Assembly: GCA_964602055.1 (NCBI GenBank) | Contig: CAZRPU010000005.1 | Span: 6,623 to 70,622, forward strand | Direction of reading: 5' to 3' | Length of the DNA stretch: 64,000 nt | Source of the DNA: JACPLA01 sp964602055 | Lineage (GTDB): Bacteria > Bacteroidota > Ignavibacteria > UBA10030 | Made by a program: the position numbers and the translations under genes | Notes under the pieces: generated by a model | What the model saw: the letters and a program-made list of their open reading frames with translations, nothing else | What the model was told of the DNA's origin: nothing | Databases searched by the model: none | In this document: one piece after another, positions 1-9,305 of the stretch | Numbering within the stretch: the first letter of the stretch is position 1 | How the letters are laid out: each line of letters begins with the position of its first letter

Positions 1-570
1 GGTGCGGTCGATCATCATAAACGCCCCCATGACCCAATCGACCTTTGACGCGTTTGCGTACTCAAAAGTGGTCATGTAGTATTTTCCCCACGTTGGCGAA
101 CGAGGAAACAGTCGATAGAGAAGAAACGATTCGGAAACGAGATTGCGGACGGACGGAAAGGACCGGACGGAGGGTTGTACGGTACCGTCTGGATTGAGCA
201 GTGTGCATCCCACGATCATTTTCCGTTCACCTGTGTTCATAAAGCGGATCACATTTTCACAGGCGCCCTGGGAAACCCTGGTATCGGGATTGAGAAGGAG
301 CACGTATTTCCCCGTCGCAATCCGGATGCCAATGTTGTTGGCGGCGGCGAAGCCCTTGTTGATGCTGTTGATGATCAGCCGGACGCGAGGATACTTCTGA
401 CGAAGCATTTCCTCACTTCCGTCTGACGACCCGTTATCGACGACGATCACTTCCGCCTTCGGGGAGGCGATTTCTTCCTGCAGGGAGGCAAGGCAATTGT
501 CCAGCAGCTCCCTCGTGTTATAGCTGACGATAATGACAGAGAGACGCATGTGTGACGGTGGTTGGGTCAT
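1..570 (-). CDS. Glycosyltransferase family 2, 3' part cut by the window edge
   Basis: N-terminal 190 residues of a GT-A fold glycosyltransferase. The protein opens with the family signature LSVIIVSYN followed by VVDNGSSDGS and the LLLNPDT segment, which supplies the DXD-like metal/nucleotide-sugar site. Family members transfer a sugar from an NDP-sugar to a lipid-linked acceptor in surface polysaccharide synthesis, on the cytoplasmic side. The start chosen is the ATG at 570-568, which overlaps the TGA of the upstream flippase gene as ATGA. A second in-frame ATG at 549 sits nearer the conserved domain and is a possible alternative. The C-terminal part lies outside the window, so sugar specificity cannot be judged. 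It is the last visible gene of the polysaccharide operon. Confidence 0.9.
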   Translation of the reverse strand, partial: MTQPPSHMRLSVIIVSYNTRELLDNCLASLQEEIASPKAEVIVVDNGSSDGSEEMLRQKYPRVRLIINSINKGFAAANNIGIRIATGKYVLLLNPDTRVSQGACENVIRFMNTGERKMIVGCTLLNPDGTVQPSVRSFPSVRNLVSESFLLYRLFPRSPTWGKYYMTTFEYANASKVDWVMGAFMMIDRT

Positions 571-2084
571 GAGCCTGATGGTGAAAAAAGGTTCTTCACC
601 GTAAGGATGCGTCGTTCCGACTCATCGAGCGAAAAGATCCAGGAGAGAGCGCCATAGAGGACAATCATCAGCGCTGCAGCCCCAAGGAGAACGAGTTCCT
701 GGCCTATGGTGTTTTTTGCGATGAACATCAGGGCAAACCCGGGCACCAACCATGCGAAGGACTTCCATAAGAAGGAATAGTCGAATTCCACTTCAACGCT
801 TTTCATTTCCCTCCGTGCAAAGAAGAGAAGAACTGCTGCCTCAATCATCACCCGCAGGGTCCAGACAAAAGCCATTCCCGCGATGCCGAAGCTCACCGTA
901 CAATAGTAGCTTGCTCCGGTGTAGAGAACCAATTCGGCCATCAGCATCTTTGCATGAATGTCAGGGCGACCAAGCGCCTGAAGAGAACCGCTGGGTAACT
1001 GGGCGATCGCATTGAAGAGGGCACCGACGGACAAGATTGCCAGAACCACACCAGCGTGTTCCTCGAAATTCGCTCCCAGCCACAAGTTCATGATTTCCCG
1101 ATTCAGGATGACGAGTACGGCGGCCAGCGGTACAACAAGAACAAAGGTAAGTTTCAACGAGCGAATGTAGACCAGCTTCAAGCGCTTTCTTTCTTCTGCG
1201 CGGGACCATCCACCGCTTAAAAAGGGGATAAGCGTGGTCACGAGGCTCATCGGAATAACAAGAAGGCGAACCACCACATCGCTCGGGACGCTGTAATATG
1301 CAACAAACGTCAGCGAAAGCAAGCCTCCGATGACGAATCGCTCATAGAAGGGAAAGAAGGGGATGAAGAATTGCGTGACCGAGATCCACCCTCCAAAACG
1401 GAGAAGTTTCGGAATGGACGATTTCGCGTCCTCATAGCGCAGCAAACGAATCTGAGGCAGGAATTTATAAGTGATGAGTGTGAAAATGCCCGCCATGCAG
1501 TATTTGGAGAAGACGGCGAATACAATCACATCCAGAAAGCTGCCGCCAAGAAGAAGGATGATGGCGGTGCCGCCCCATTGAAGGACGCCGTTGAGGAGCA
1601 TTGCTCCGTTGGAGAGATCAAACCGGTTGAAGGCGAGCGGGACACTCTTGAGGGAGCCCTGGAGAAGGATCGCCGGCGGAGCCAATGCAAACCAGCGAAG
1701 GCCAACCACAGCATCTTCCCGCAAAGCGGTAGAAATATTGAAGAGGGATGGGAAATCGGAATAAGAAACGAGGAAGAAGACAATCCCCACGACAATTCCG
1801 ATGAAAGAGCTTATCAGGACGCTTGCTCCCACGATTCCATTCGATGACTGCCGGTCTTCGGCCCCAACGCTCTCAGCAAGGAACTTCACGGTCGCCTGTC
1901 CCATTCCGACGTCGAAGACATTGGCATATCCCAGGAACAGCCAGAGAATTGCGAGAAGCCCGAACAGTTCTTCACCCAGCCTGCCGACAATAAGAGGCAG
2001 TGTGAGGAATGCAATGCCCAGAACAAGAACATTCGAGACAAAATTGAGGACTGAATTACGCGCGAACGACCTGTGCCCGTCCAT
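567..2084 (-). CDS. Polysaccharide flippase (oligosaccharide translocase, MOP/MATE superfamily)
   Basis: A 505-residue polytopic membrane protein with about 12-14 hydrophobic segments along its whole length. The N-terminal segment NSVLNFVSNVLVLGIAFLTL is typical of Wzx/RfbX-like repeat-unit flippases, which move undecaprenyl-linked oligosaccharides across the inner membrane. The ATG at 2084 starts one base after the stop of the O-antigen ligase gene, giving MDGHRSFARN. A longer frame begins further upstream but would overlap the ligase gene by about 60 bases and adds only an arginine-rich non-homologous-looking stretch, so it was rejected. It sits between glycosyltransferase and ligase genes, as expected for a Wzx/Wzy-type pathway. 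The exact substrate is unknown. Confidence 0.88.
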   Translation of the reverse strand: MDGHRSFARNSVLNFVSNVLVLGIAFLTLPLIVGRLGEELFGLLAILWLFLGYANVFDVGMGQATVKFLAESVGAEDRQSSNGIVGASVLISSFIGIVVGIVFFLVSYSDFPSLFNISTALREDAVVGLRWFALAPPAILLQGSLKSVPLAFNRFDLSNGAMLLNGVLQWGGTAIILLLGGSFLDVIVFAVFSKYCMAGIFTLITYKFLPQIRLLRYEDAKSSIPKLLRFGGWISVTQFFIPFFPFYERFVIGGLLSLTFVAYYSVPSDVVVRLLVIPMSLVTTLIPFLSGGWSRAEERKRLKLVYIRSLKLTFVLVVPLAAVLVILNREIMNLWLGANFEEHAGVVLAILSVGALFNAIAQLPSGSLQALGRPDIHAKMLMAELVLYTGASYYCTVSFGIAGMAFVWTLRVMIEAAVLLFFARREMKSVEVEFDYSFLWKSFAWLVPGFALMFIAKNTIGQELVLLGAAALMIVLYGALSWIFSLDESERRILTVKNLFSPSGS

Positions 2085-2085
2085 T

Positions 2086-3501
2086 TTACGGCGCCGTCTG
2101 GTTGGACGAAAGGTGGAGGCTGTTCTCCGCGTGGGCCCTCGAGACATTGGTCAGAAACGCAGCAGCGAGGCAGATGAGGAGCAACGCCTCCCTTTCGATG
2201 AAGACGTTGGAGGTAACCGTCACCACGAGCATGCTGATCAGAACGGCCCACGCCGCATGAACGAATGCCCTACTGCTGCCGTGTGGGGAGAATAGGGCCA
2301 GGCGTAAACCGCGCCACATGATAATAGCGTAGAAACCCAAGAAAGCCGTTGCCCCGACGAGCCCGACTTTGAAGATCAGGAAAAGATATCCGTTGTGAGA
2401 ATACCATGTTTCAGAGGTTGTCCCATATATCAGATTGAAATACCGGAACGAGGTGCCGTACCCGGATCCCAATAACGGACTTCTCAGTATCGCATCAATT
2501 ATCGCGACAGATTCGGCTATTCTGTTGGTAAAGGAAATATCCTGAAAGGCTTCACCAGAAGAGAGAAATCTGCTGAAGATCGATGAAATCACCACCTCTC
2601 CAACGGCTCCCCCAAAACTGAGAAGGACAATCGCTCCTACCAGAATCACGCCGGCCGAGCCAAACATCATTGCGATTTTCTTCCGCGGCTCCGCAAGGAG
2701 GAACAGCACAAAAATGGAAATCATCGTGCCAATCCAAAACCCTCTCGTAAAGGTGGCCGTGAGGGCCGCTCCATTGAGCGCAAGCACACCGACAACCAGA
2801 ACCCGGAACCGAAGAGACCCAACGCTGTGAATCAAGAGGGCGGATGTCAGAACAACCATGGAAAAGAAGAAATGAACACTCCCGGGCTGGCGTTTTCCGA
2901 TCAAGCCGCCTGAAAACTCCGCCGCCAGGGCTGTTGAGGTGTACATGGTAACATTGTAGAGGGCCAGCCCTGCCGAGAGGATGAAGAGGGCCGCGATGAC
3001 CCCTTTTTTCCCCCGATCAGTCTTCAGAATATCCAACGCAGGAAAGAAGAGAAACAGAACGGAGGTCGTGAGAATCTCGCGGAACCACAGCGTGAGAACA
3101 GCGCGATTGAGGAGACCGACGCCGAGAGATAAGACGGAAATGACCAGGAACACGAGGAGCCACGCACCCGCCGGCTCTGTCACAAGATTCGCAGAGCGAA
3201 AGAGAATGCGGCTGACAAACCAAAACGCGAGAAAGCCAAAAAAATAAAGGCCGAAGAGAATTTCACCTGCCGATATGCCCTCTGTCCTCTGGAGAAATAC
3301 GGCATGAAAGAGGATGGCGAAGAAAAGCCATACTTCGGGTTTTTGGTACGTCCACCAGAGAAAAGCGCCGCCGATGAAGGCAAGAGGAAGGTAGAGTGCT
3401 CCGTCCAGGAGTGCGCTCACCCCGACCGCCAGGAGGAGAACGAGAAGGAAGAGAGAATTGACCGGACGGGAAATCGCTGTAAACTCGATCGGAGAGGTCA
3501 T
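2086..3501 (-). CDS. O-antigen ligase / polymerase family membrane protein (Wzy_C)
   Basis: A 471-residue multi-pass membrane protein. The middle region contains the large periplasmic loop and TFTRGFW motif typical of the Wzy_C (O-antigen ligase/polymerase) family, followed by a conserved-looking NRIAESVAIIDAILRSPLLG segment and a His-containing YSHNGYLFLIFKVG motif seen before a late transmembrane helix. Family members either polymerise repeat units (Wzy) or ligate glycans to lipid A core (WaaL); sequence alone does not separate these roles. Being next to a flippase and a Wzz-type regulator favours the polymerase role (inference). The start ATG at 3501 lies 15 bases downstream of the Wzz-type gene. 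Confidence 0.85.
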   Translation of the reverse strand: MTSPIEFTAISRPVNSLFLLVLLLAVGVSALLDGALYLPLAFIGGAFLWWTYQKPEVWLFFAILFHAVFLQRTEGISAGEILFGLYFFGFLAFWFVSRILFRSANLVTEPAGAWLLVFLVISVLSLGVGLLNRAVLTLWFREILTTSVLFLFFPALDILKTDRGKKGVIAALFILSAGLALYNVTMYTSTALAAEFSGGLIGKRQPGSVHFFFSMVVLTSALLIHSVGSLRFRVLVVGVLALNGAALTATFTRGFWIGTMISIFVLFLLAEPRKKIAMMFGSAGVILVGAIVLLSFGGAVGEVVISSIFSRFLSSGEAFQDISFTNRIAESVAIIDAILRSPLLGSGYGTSFRYFNLIYGTTSETWYSHNGYLFLIFKVGLVGATAFLGFYAIIMWRGLRLALFSPHGSSRAFVHAAWAVLISMLVVTVTSNVFIEREALLLICLAAAFLTNVSRAHAENSLHLSSNQTAP

Positions 3502-3516
3502 GATGTGTTGCCGGTT

Positions 3517-4731
3517 TCAGGTACCCGGAGTCTCTTCCTTTTTGCCTTTCCCCATTCGCAGGAGCGACCGAAGGGCTCGTCCGACCTCCGGCCGATGCAT
3601 GATCATTCCGCGATACCGTTCTGAGAGCAACGCCCACAAAACGCATCCCATCAGCGCTGCGAGCATGGAACTCAGGACAATGATGGACCGCTTGGGGCTT
3701 GATTTCTTTTCGGGAGGAACCGCCCTGTCGAGAACGAGCAGTACGGGAACCTCTTTCTGCTCGTCGATTTTTGCCTGTTCATAGAGGGGAATGAGAAACT
3801 CGAGCATTTTCTGGTGAATGAGGACGTCGCGCAAGAGGCGCATCGATTGAACGCCGGTTTCGGGAATCGCGGAGACTTTCTTGTTCAATTCATCCAGTTC
3901 CACACGGGCCCTCTGGAGCGCCCCGTCTTCCGATGAGACCGTTCGCTGGAGAATCCCAAGCTCCACCTCTTTCAGCGCCTTTGCAGCGTAGATGTCCGCA
4001 ATTGCCGAAAGCCCCGTGCCCCGCTCATCCAACAAGACCATCATCCCGGATTCCTCCTGATACGCTTTCAGACTGTCCTCTCTCTGCCTCAGGAGTGCTT
4101 TTGTGGCGTCGACCTGTTTTTCGAGGAACTCCTTGTTGCTCCGCGCGTTCCTCGTCGCCAACTCGATGCTCATGCGGTTGAGAACCTCGACGAGGTAGTT
4201 GGCCATGTCTGCCGCCCGCTGCCGATCGCGGTCGAAAACCGAAATGGTGAGGTACTCTTCCGGCTCGATCTCGAACTGGACGTTCTCCACAAGACTCTTG
4301 ACAGCCGATTCCATCAGCGTGTCGGGAATGTCGTACACGGTAAAGAGGTCGAACTTCCTCACAACCTCCTCCATCGCCGAGCGGCTGCCAAGGATCGCCA
4401 GGTAATTGTACAATCCCGGTCCCTGCAGGGCCGACCCGAGACGGCCCGAGGTCGTGATGCTGCGCAGAAGAGATCCTGCTGCTCCGGCGGGACTCAGCGT
4501 GCTCGACTCCTTGGGGGGGAGAATGGAGGCCGAAGACTTGTACCAATTGGGAAGAAGAAGGCTCACGATCACGGCAAAGAGTGTGACAATGCCCGTCACC
4601 TTGAGGATGAAACCTCTCCACCTCACGAGGAGATTGAGAAATTCATACCATCCGATCGGCTGACGATAGCGAAGCAGTTCGCCTTCCTGCGGTTCCGCTG
4701 CGTGGAGATCTGTGTTGTCGTTGTGATCCAT
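3517..4731 (-). CDS. Wzz-type polysaccharide chain-length determinant protein
   Basis: A 404-residue inner-membrane protein with the polysaccharide co-polymerase layout: cytoplasmic N-terminus, a first transmembrane helix around residues 41-60, a long periplasmic helical region rich in E, Q and R (coiled-coil-like, about 190-290), and a second transmembrane helix around residues 348-370. The proline-containing PPEKKSSPKR stretch precedes the second helix, as in Wzz proteins. No C-terminal Walker-motif kinase domain is present, so this is not a fused BY-kinase. Wzz proteins set the length of glycan chains made by Wzy; the gene lies between the outer-membrane export gene and the ligase/polymerase gene, which fits. 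Confidence 0.9.
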   Translation of the reverse strand: MDHNDNTDLHAAEPQEGELLRYRQPIGWYEFLNLLVRWRGFILKVTGIVTLFAVIVSLLLPNWYKSSASILPPKESSTLSPAGAAGSLLRSITTSGRLGSALQGPGLYNYLAILGSRSAMEEVVRKFDLFTVYDIPDTLMESAVKSLVENVQFEIEPEEYLTISVFDRDRQRAADMANYLVEVLNRMSIELATRNARSNKEFLEKQVDATKALLRQREDSLKAYQEESGMMVLLDERGTGLSAIADIYAAKALKEVELGILQRTVSSEDGALQRARVELDELNKKVSAIPETGVQSMRLLRDVLIHQKMLEFLIPLYEQAKIDEQKEVPVLLVLDRAVPPEKKSSPKRSIIVLSSMLAALMGCVLWALLSERYRGMIMHRPEVGRALRSLLRMGKGKKEETPGT

Positions 4732-4761
4732 AGTCCGGTCCGATTCTCGGTTGTGGCGTTC

Positions 4762-6441
4762 CTATTTGGAGAGCTGCAGGATGATGACCGTCATGCTGAG
4801 GACAACGCTGATGAAGCTCGCTGCCTGGCTGACCAGATTGAGATAATAGCCCGTGGGGTACCGGATGTCCTTCGGCACCCAGACGAAATCGCCCGGCTCG
4901 ATGGAGGTTTCTCCGGGACTCAGCCACTCTCTCGATGTTCTCTTGATGACGCGTGTGTCGCCCTCCTCCGCTTCTTCTCCGTACCCCCCGGCCTGCTGAA
5001 TGTAGTACCGGACATCTGCCCCTTCCTTGTAGGCAACAAAGCCCGGCGTTGCTACCTGGCCGTAGACATACACCGTCTTTTGCGCATTCGGCACAAAAAT
5101 GATGTCACCATCCTTGAGGATGACGTCTTTTGAGCGGTCGCTGTGATGAAACAGCCCCACGAAGTCGGTCGCAACCCTTCCGCGGCGCAGGCTGGATTCG
5201 AGATCATAGTAGGCGCGTTCTTCGGGTGTCACGAGCCGATCGGCCATACGGAGGTTCATCATGGCCTCGCGTCCCGTTTCCATGATCGACCCGTCAGCAG
5301 CGAGCTGTTTCCGCTCGATTTCCGCCATGGGCAGATAGGCCGCAGCGGTGAATCCCCCGGCCCTGGCAATAACGGACGAAAGCCGCGTGCTGTCGCGCGT
5401 AATCGGATACATGCCCGGAAACTGCACTTCGCCTCTCACGTGCACTTTGAAATCGCCCCGATGGTCCACTCTTTCTCTCACAAGGATACGGTCTTTGTTT
5501 TGCAGGGGGATGTCGCTTGCGGTCCCCCGAAGAATGGCGGAAACATCGATGACGGACGTTACCGAAGAAGCGCCATCGGGCGGAAACCGCGTCAGTTCAA
5601 CGTTTGCGGAATCCCCTCCGGGCGTCAGCCCCTGAGCAACGCGCAGCATCGTTCCGAGGCTGTCTCCCTCCCGGTATTCGTATTGGGACGGGACGTTCAC
5701 CGCGCCGTAAACGCTCACGGCAGCCTGCTCGATACTGCGCGGCGGGACCACGACGATATCGCCTTCATGCAGAAAAGGATTATCCTTGCTGCTGCGGAAC
5801 GCATAAAACCGGTCCAGATCAACAAGCCGATCGGCCATCCCCTTGCGCCTCAGGATGATGCGCCGCGTCGAAAAAGGTGCCGCGACAGGCTTCGCTTCCC
5901 CCTCCATGCGCTGGTTCGCCTGCGCAAGGACTTTGTCGACGCGCGAAACAGCGCTCGAGACGTACGGCCCCGGTTTTTCCACAGAACCCAGTACGGTCAC
6001 CACAAATTGCCTTGGTGCGAAAAGCGTCAGCGACGGCTTCACGGCCTTGAACGCCTTCAGGACTTCTCTCTTGAGCGCCTGAAGCGTTGTCCCGCTTGCC
6101 TCGAATTCACCTCCGCCCGGGACGATCAGCTTGCCTTCGGGACTGACAAACAGCTGAACGGCGCTGATGCCCCCAACCCCCGGAATATGAAAGCTAAAGA
6201 CGTCGTTGGGACCCACGATGTATTCGGACTCGTCGATTGTTTCTTCAATCGGGATGGGGCGGAATGAGCCGGGCGCACGGTTCTCCTGGTCGGCAAACGT
6301 TTCTCTGGAAGTTCCGAGGAGCCGATTTCCGGCTCCGGTGTTTTGCTGATTCGACTGCGAAGGCGAGACGGCAACAAACCATGGCAGCAACAGCGCTGCG
6401 GCAACGAACCTTCCGAGTGTTCCCCTGTTATCTGTTGTCAT
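4762..6441 (-). CDS. SLBB-domain polysaccharide export protein (OPX / Wza-like)
   Basis: A 559-residue exported protein. The N-terminus has a hydrophobic signal segment (about residues 11-28) but no lipobox cysteine. It is followed by the polysaccharide export domain (EYIVGPNDVFSFHIPG) and several SLBB modules with the typical VHVRGEVQFPGMYPI and VYVYGQVATPGFVAYKEG patterns. The last about 25 residues are strongly hydrophobic and could insert into a membrane. OPX proteins form the outer-membrane channel for exported glycan and work with Wzz-type partners, encoded next door. The start ATG at 6441 is preceded by a strong GGAGG, so a longer in-frame extension upstream was rejected; the gene overlaps the end of rmlB by 14 bases. 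Confidence 0.9.
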   Translation of the reverse strand: MTTDNRGTLGRFVAAALLLPWFVAVSPSQSNQQNTGAGNRLLGTSRETFADQENRAPGSFRPIPIEETIDESEYIVGPNDVFSFHIPGVGGISAVQLFVSPEGKLIVPGGGEFEASGTTLQALKREVLKAFKAVKPSLTLFAPRQFVVTVLGSVEKPGPYVSSAVSRVDKVLAQANQRMEGEAKPVAAPFSTRRIILRRKGMADRLVDLDRFYAFRSSKDNPFLHEGDIVVVPPRSIEQAAVSVYGAVNVPSQYEYREGDSLGTMLRVAQGLTPGGDSANVELTRFPPDGASSVTSVIDVSAILRGTASDIPLQNKDRILVRERVDHRGDFKVHVRGEVQFPGMYPITRDSTRLSSVIARAGGFTAAAYLPMAEIERKQLAADGSIMETGREAMMNLRMADRLVTPEERAYYDLESSLRRGRVATDFVGLFHHSDRSKDVILKDGDIIFVPNAQKTVYVYGQVATPGFVAYKEGADVRYYIQQAGGYGEEAEEGDTRVIKRTSREWLSPGETSIEPGDFVWVPKDIRYPTGYYLNLVSQAASFISVVLSMTVIILQLSK

Positions 6442-7438
6442 ACATCCTCCGGTAATACTCCTTGTACTCTCCGCTGACAATGCGTTCCCACCACGGCCTG
6501 TTGTCGAGATACCACTGGATAGTGCTTGCCAGTCCCTGTTCAAACTTCACCGAGGGTTTCCAGCCGCATTCACCGCGGATTTTCGAAGAGTCAATCGCAT
6601 AGCGGCGGTCATGCCCGGGCCTGTCCTTCACAAACCGGATCAGCGATTCCGGTTTCTCCAGGTGCTTCAGGATGAGTTTCACCACATCGAGATTCTTCAT
6701 CTCGTTGTTGCCGCCGATGTTATAGACTTCGCCTGCCTTTCCCCGTTCCAGGAGAACGTCGATAGCCGAACAATGGTCCTCGACGTGCAGCCAGTCCCGG
6801 ATATTCATCCCGTCGCCGTAGACAGGAAGAGGTTTATCGGCCAATGCATTCACGATCATGAGAGGAATGATCTTTTCGGGAAACTGATACGGTCCGTAGT
6901 TGTTCGAACATCGCGTAACGACAGCCGGCATCTGAAATGTGTGGTGATACGCCAGGACAAGCATGTCGGCGGAGGCTTTGCTCGCTGCGTAGGGACTGTT
7001 CGGATGGAGAGGCATTGACTCGGAGAAACTTCCCGTCGGTCCGAGGGATCCATAGACCTCGTCCGTGGAGATCTGCAGGAACTTTCCGACTCCGGCTTCG
7101 CGTGCGGCATCCAGAAGGACCTGGGTCCCCGCAATATTCGTCTGAACGAATTCCGCCGCCGACGCGATGCTCCGGTCTACATGCGTTTCTGCCGCGACAT
7201 TGATGACTGCGTCAAACGAATGCCGTGCGAACAGGGCGGCAACCTTTTTCCCGTCGCCGATGTCTCCCTGCTCGAAGAGAAGCCGGGGATCATTCCGGAC
7301 CGCCTCGAGGTTTTCGAGGTTTCCGGCGTAGGTGAGCTTGTCGAGATTGACAATCCGCACGTCGCGGTGCTTTCGCATCAGAAACATGATGAGATTGCTT
7401 CCGATAAAGCCGGCACCGCCGGTGACAAGAAGATTCAT
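6428..7438 (-). CDS. rmlB: dTDP-glucose 4,6-dehydratase
   Basis: A 336-residue extended short-chain dehydrogenase. It starts with the Rossmann motif GGAGFIGSN (about residues 7-15), has the STDEVYG motif with the catalytic Thr-Asp-Glu, and the YAASK motif carrying the catalytic Tyr and Lys. The substrate-binding NNYGPYQFPEKIIPLM and NIRDWLHVEDH segments match RmlB. The enzyme converts dTDP-glucose to dTDP-4-keto-6-deoxyglucose, the branch point to rhamnose and other deoxysugars, in the cytoplasm. ATG at 7438 is chosen because it places the Rossmann motif at the N-terminus; a longer frame upstream only adds basic residues. No rmlA, rmlC or rmlD is in view. It is the first gene of the polysaccharide operon. 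Confidence 0.95.
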   Translation of the reverse strand: MNLLVTGGAGFIGSNLIMFLMRKHRDVRIVNLDKLTYAGNLENLEAVRNDPRLLFEQGDIGDGKKVAALFARHSFDAVINVAAETHVDRSIASAAEFVQTNIAGTQVLLDAAREAGVGKFLQISTDEVYGSLGPTGSFSESMPLHPNSPYAASKASADMLVLAYHHTFQMPAVVTRCSNNYGPYQFPEKIIPLMIVNALADKPLPVYGDGMNIRDWLHVEDHCSAIDVLLERGKAGEVYNIGGNNEMKNLDVVKLILKHLEKPESLIRFVKDRPGHDRRYAIDSSKIRGECGWKPSVKFEQGLASTIQWYLDNRPWWERIVSGEYKEYYRRMYDNR

Positions 7439-7617
7439 GGCACGCAATCGTTTTCTCCTATGGGGAAAGGCCTTACGCACATCGAAGATCGATGGGCGGC
7501 ACAATGTCAACCGGGACAACAGCGGGAAAGCAGCAGTACGGAATGGGTCGAAAGGTTACACTTGTGCAGTACCAAGAGGCAGGGAAACAGGTTCCTTTGA
7601 GGGTGTCTGAATGAAGA

Positions 7618-7646
7618 AACCTACAGAAATTTCGGCCGATTGTCAA
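7618..7646 (-). promoter_or_regulatory. Promoter of the polysaccharide operon (rmlB onward)
   Basis: On the minus strand TTGACA is followed after exactly 17 bases by TAGGTT. It lies between argS and rmlB and would start transcription near 7611, leaving a leader of about 170 bases before the rmlB ATG at 7438. No terminator-like hairpin with a T run was recognised in that leader. The gap 7439-7617 holds no other supported feature. Confidence 0.65.
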
Positions 7647-7652
7647 ACGAGG

Positions 7653-9305
7653 CTACATCTTCTCGGGCGCCGAAATTCCCATGATTTTCAAGCCGTTTGC
7701 AAGAACGGTTTTCGCCGCCCAGCTCAGCGCGAGCCGGGAAAGGGAGAGATTCCTCTCCGGAAGAACGACGCGGTGATCATGATAGAACTTGTGGAAGGCG
7801 GTCGCAACGTCGCCGAGATATGCCGGAAGCCGGTGAGGCTCAAGGCTCTGTGCGGTCGCTTCCACCACCTCGGGGAAATTCAGGAGAAGTTTGACCAGCG
7901 CCATTTCGGAGGGTTCCTTCAGCAGGCGCAAATCGGCATGGACGAGGTCGTTTTCTTTCCGAAGGATTTGTTCCGTCTCCGCAAAGCGGAGGATGCCCGC
8001 AATGCGCGCGTGGGCATACTGAAGATAGTAGACCGGATTTTTTTCGGAATGCTCTCTCGCAAGGTCCAGATCGAATTCAAGATGGCTGGAATTCGACCGC
8101 ATGACAAAAAAGAACCTCACGGCATCGGGACCGACTTCGTCCAGAAGCTCGTCGAGGGTGACAAAGTTGGCGGCGCGCTTCGACATCTTCACCTGCTCTC
8201 CGTTGCGGAGGAGCGTCACGAACTGATGGATAACCACTTTGACGCGGCCCGGGTCGTAGCCAAGAGCTTTGATGCCTCCAAGCACGTCGGGAATCGTGGC
8301 CACGTGATCCGCACCGAAGATGTCCACGATGAGCTCGAACCCTCTGCGGAACTTCTCCCGATGGTACGCAATATCGGGGAGCCGGTAGGTCGGTTCACCC
8401 GTGCTCTTGATAATGACGCGATCCTGATCAAGGCCGAGTTCCGTCGCTTTGAACCAAACCGCTCCCTCCTTGTCGTAGGCAAGACCTTTCGCGCGCAGCT
8501 CCGCGACAACCTCTTTGATCGTTCCATTCGTGTACAGAGAGTCTTCATTAAAGAAGACATCGAACCGGACACCCATCCGGCCAAGGACATCCTTGATCGC
8601 CGCAAAAAGAACCTCCTCCGAGGCCTTTTGACAGAATGCGAGGGCCTTCTCGGCCGGCTGCGTGAGAAGCGTGTCCTTTTTCGACGCCCGGATGGTTTCG
8701 GCTATTTCGCGGATATAGTCCCCCTGATACCCATCTTCCGGAAATGGTACTGACGGATCGAAGAGCTGCCGGTAGCGGGCGAACGTGGATTCCGCCAGCT
8801 TCTGCATTTGTCTGCCGGCGTTGTTATAATAGTACTCCCTCGTAACGTCGTGTCCGGTCCAGGCCAGAAGGTTCGCAAGAGTATCGCCAATAGCCGCCTG
8901 CCTCCCGTGTCCCACGCTCAGCGGGCCCGTCGGATTGGCGCTGACAAACTCGACTTGCGTTTTCTTTCCATGCCCGCTGTCGGAACGGCCGAAGGCGTCC
9001 CCCTGCTCGAAGACCGCCGCCAGACTCTTTGTGTAGAATGAATCGCTGAAACGGAAGTTGATGAAGCCCGGTCCCGCGATTTCCACGCTCGTCACGAGGT
9101 CGCGGTCAAGGTTCATCGCTTTCACGAGTTCCTCTGCGAGAGCTCTCGGTTTCTTCCCGAGGCTCTTTGCCAGCGTCAGGGCAATGTTCGTCGTCAGGTC
9201 GCCATGAGACTCCTGTTTGGGGCGCTCGAAGGGAATCGTGCCCTCATGTACGATCTGAAGGGCCACCAGTGCATCGTGTATCTGTTTTGTGAGATGGGGA
9301 ATCAT
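7653..9305 (-). CDS. argS: Arginyl-tRNA synthetase
   Basis: A 550-residue class I aminoacyl-tRNA synthetase that charges tRNA(Arg). The N-terminal domain (about 1-110) is the ArgRS-specific Add1 domain. The HIGH-type signature appears as SVGHGR after NPTGPL, and the KMSKR signature is intact in QVKMSKRAANFVTLDEL. The C-terminal DALR anticodon-binding domain ends in LGLSWAAKTVLANGLKIMGI-like sequence, normal for the family, and the length is typical. The ATG at 9305 overlaps the rsfS stop codon as ATGA, so the two are probably translationally coupled. Confidence 0.97.
   Translation of the reverse strand: MIPHLTKQIHDALVALQIVHEGTIPFERPKQESHGDLTTNIALTLAKSLGKKPRALAEELVKAMNLDRDLVTSVEIAGPGFINFRFSDSFYTKSLAAVFEQGDAFGRSDSGHGKKTQVEFVSANPTGPLSVGHGRQAAIGDTLANLLAWTGHDVTREYYYNNAGRQMQKLAESTFARYRQLFDPSVPFPEDGYQGDYIREIAETIRASKKDTLLTQPAEKALAFCQKASEEVLFAAIKDVLGRMGVRFDVFFNEDSLYTNGTIKEVVAELRAKGLAYDKEGAVWFKATELGLDQDRVIIKSTGEPTYRLPDIAYHREKFRRGFELIVDIFGADHVATIPDVLGGIKALGYDPGRVKVVIHQFVTLLRNGEQVKMSKRAANFVTLDELLDEVGPDAVRFFFVMRSNSSHLEFDLDLAREHSEKNPVYYLQYAHARIAGILRFAETEQILRKENDLVHADLRLLKEPSEMALVKLLLNFPEVVEATAQSLEPHRLPAYLGDVATAFHKFYHDHRVVLPERNLSLSRLALSWAAKTVLANGLKIMGISAPEKM

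Noticed and set aside
7460..7560. Second promoter inside the rmlB leader (TTGACATTG text near 7515)
   Set aside because: No acceptable -10 element lies 16-18 bases downstream.
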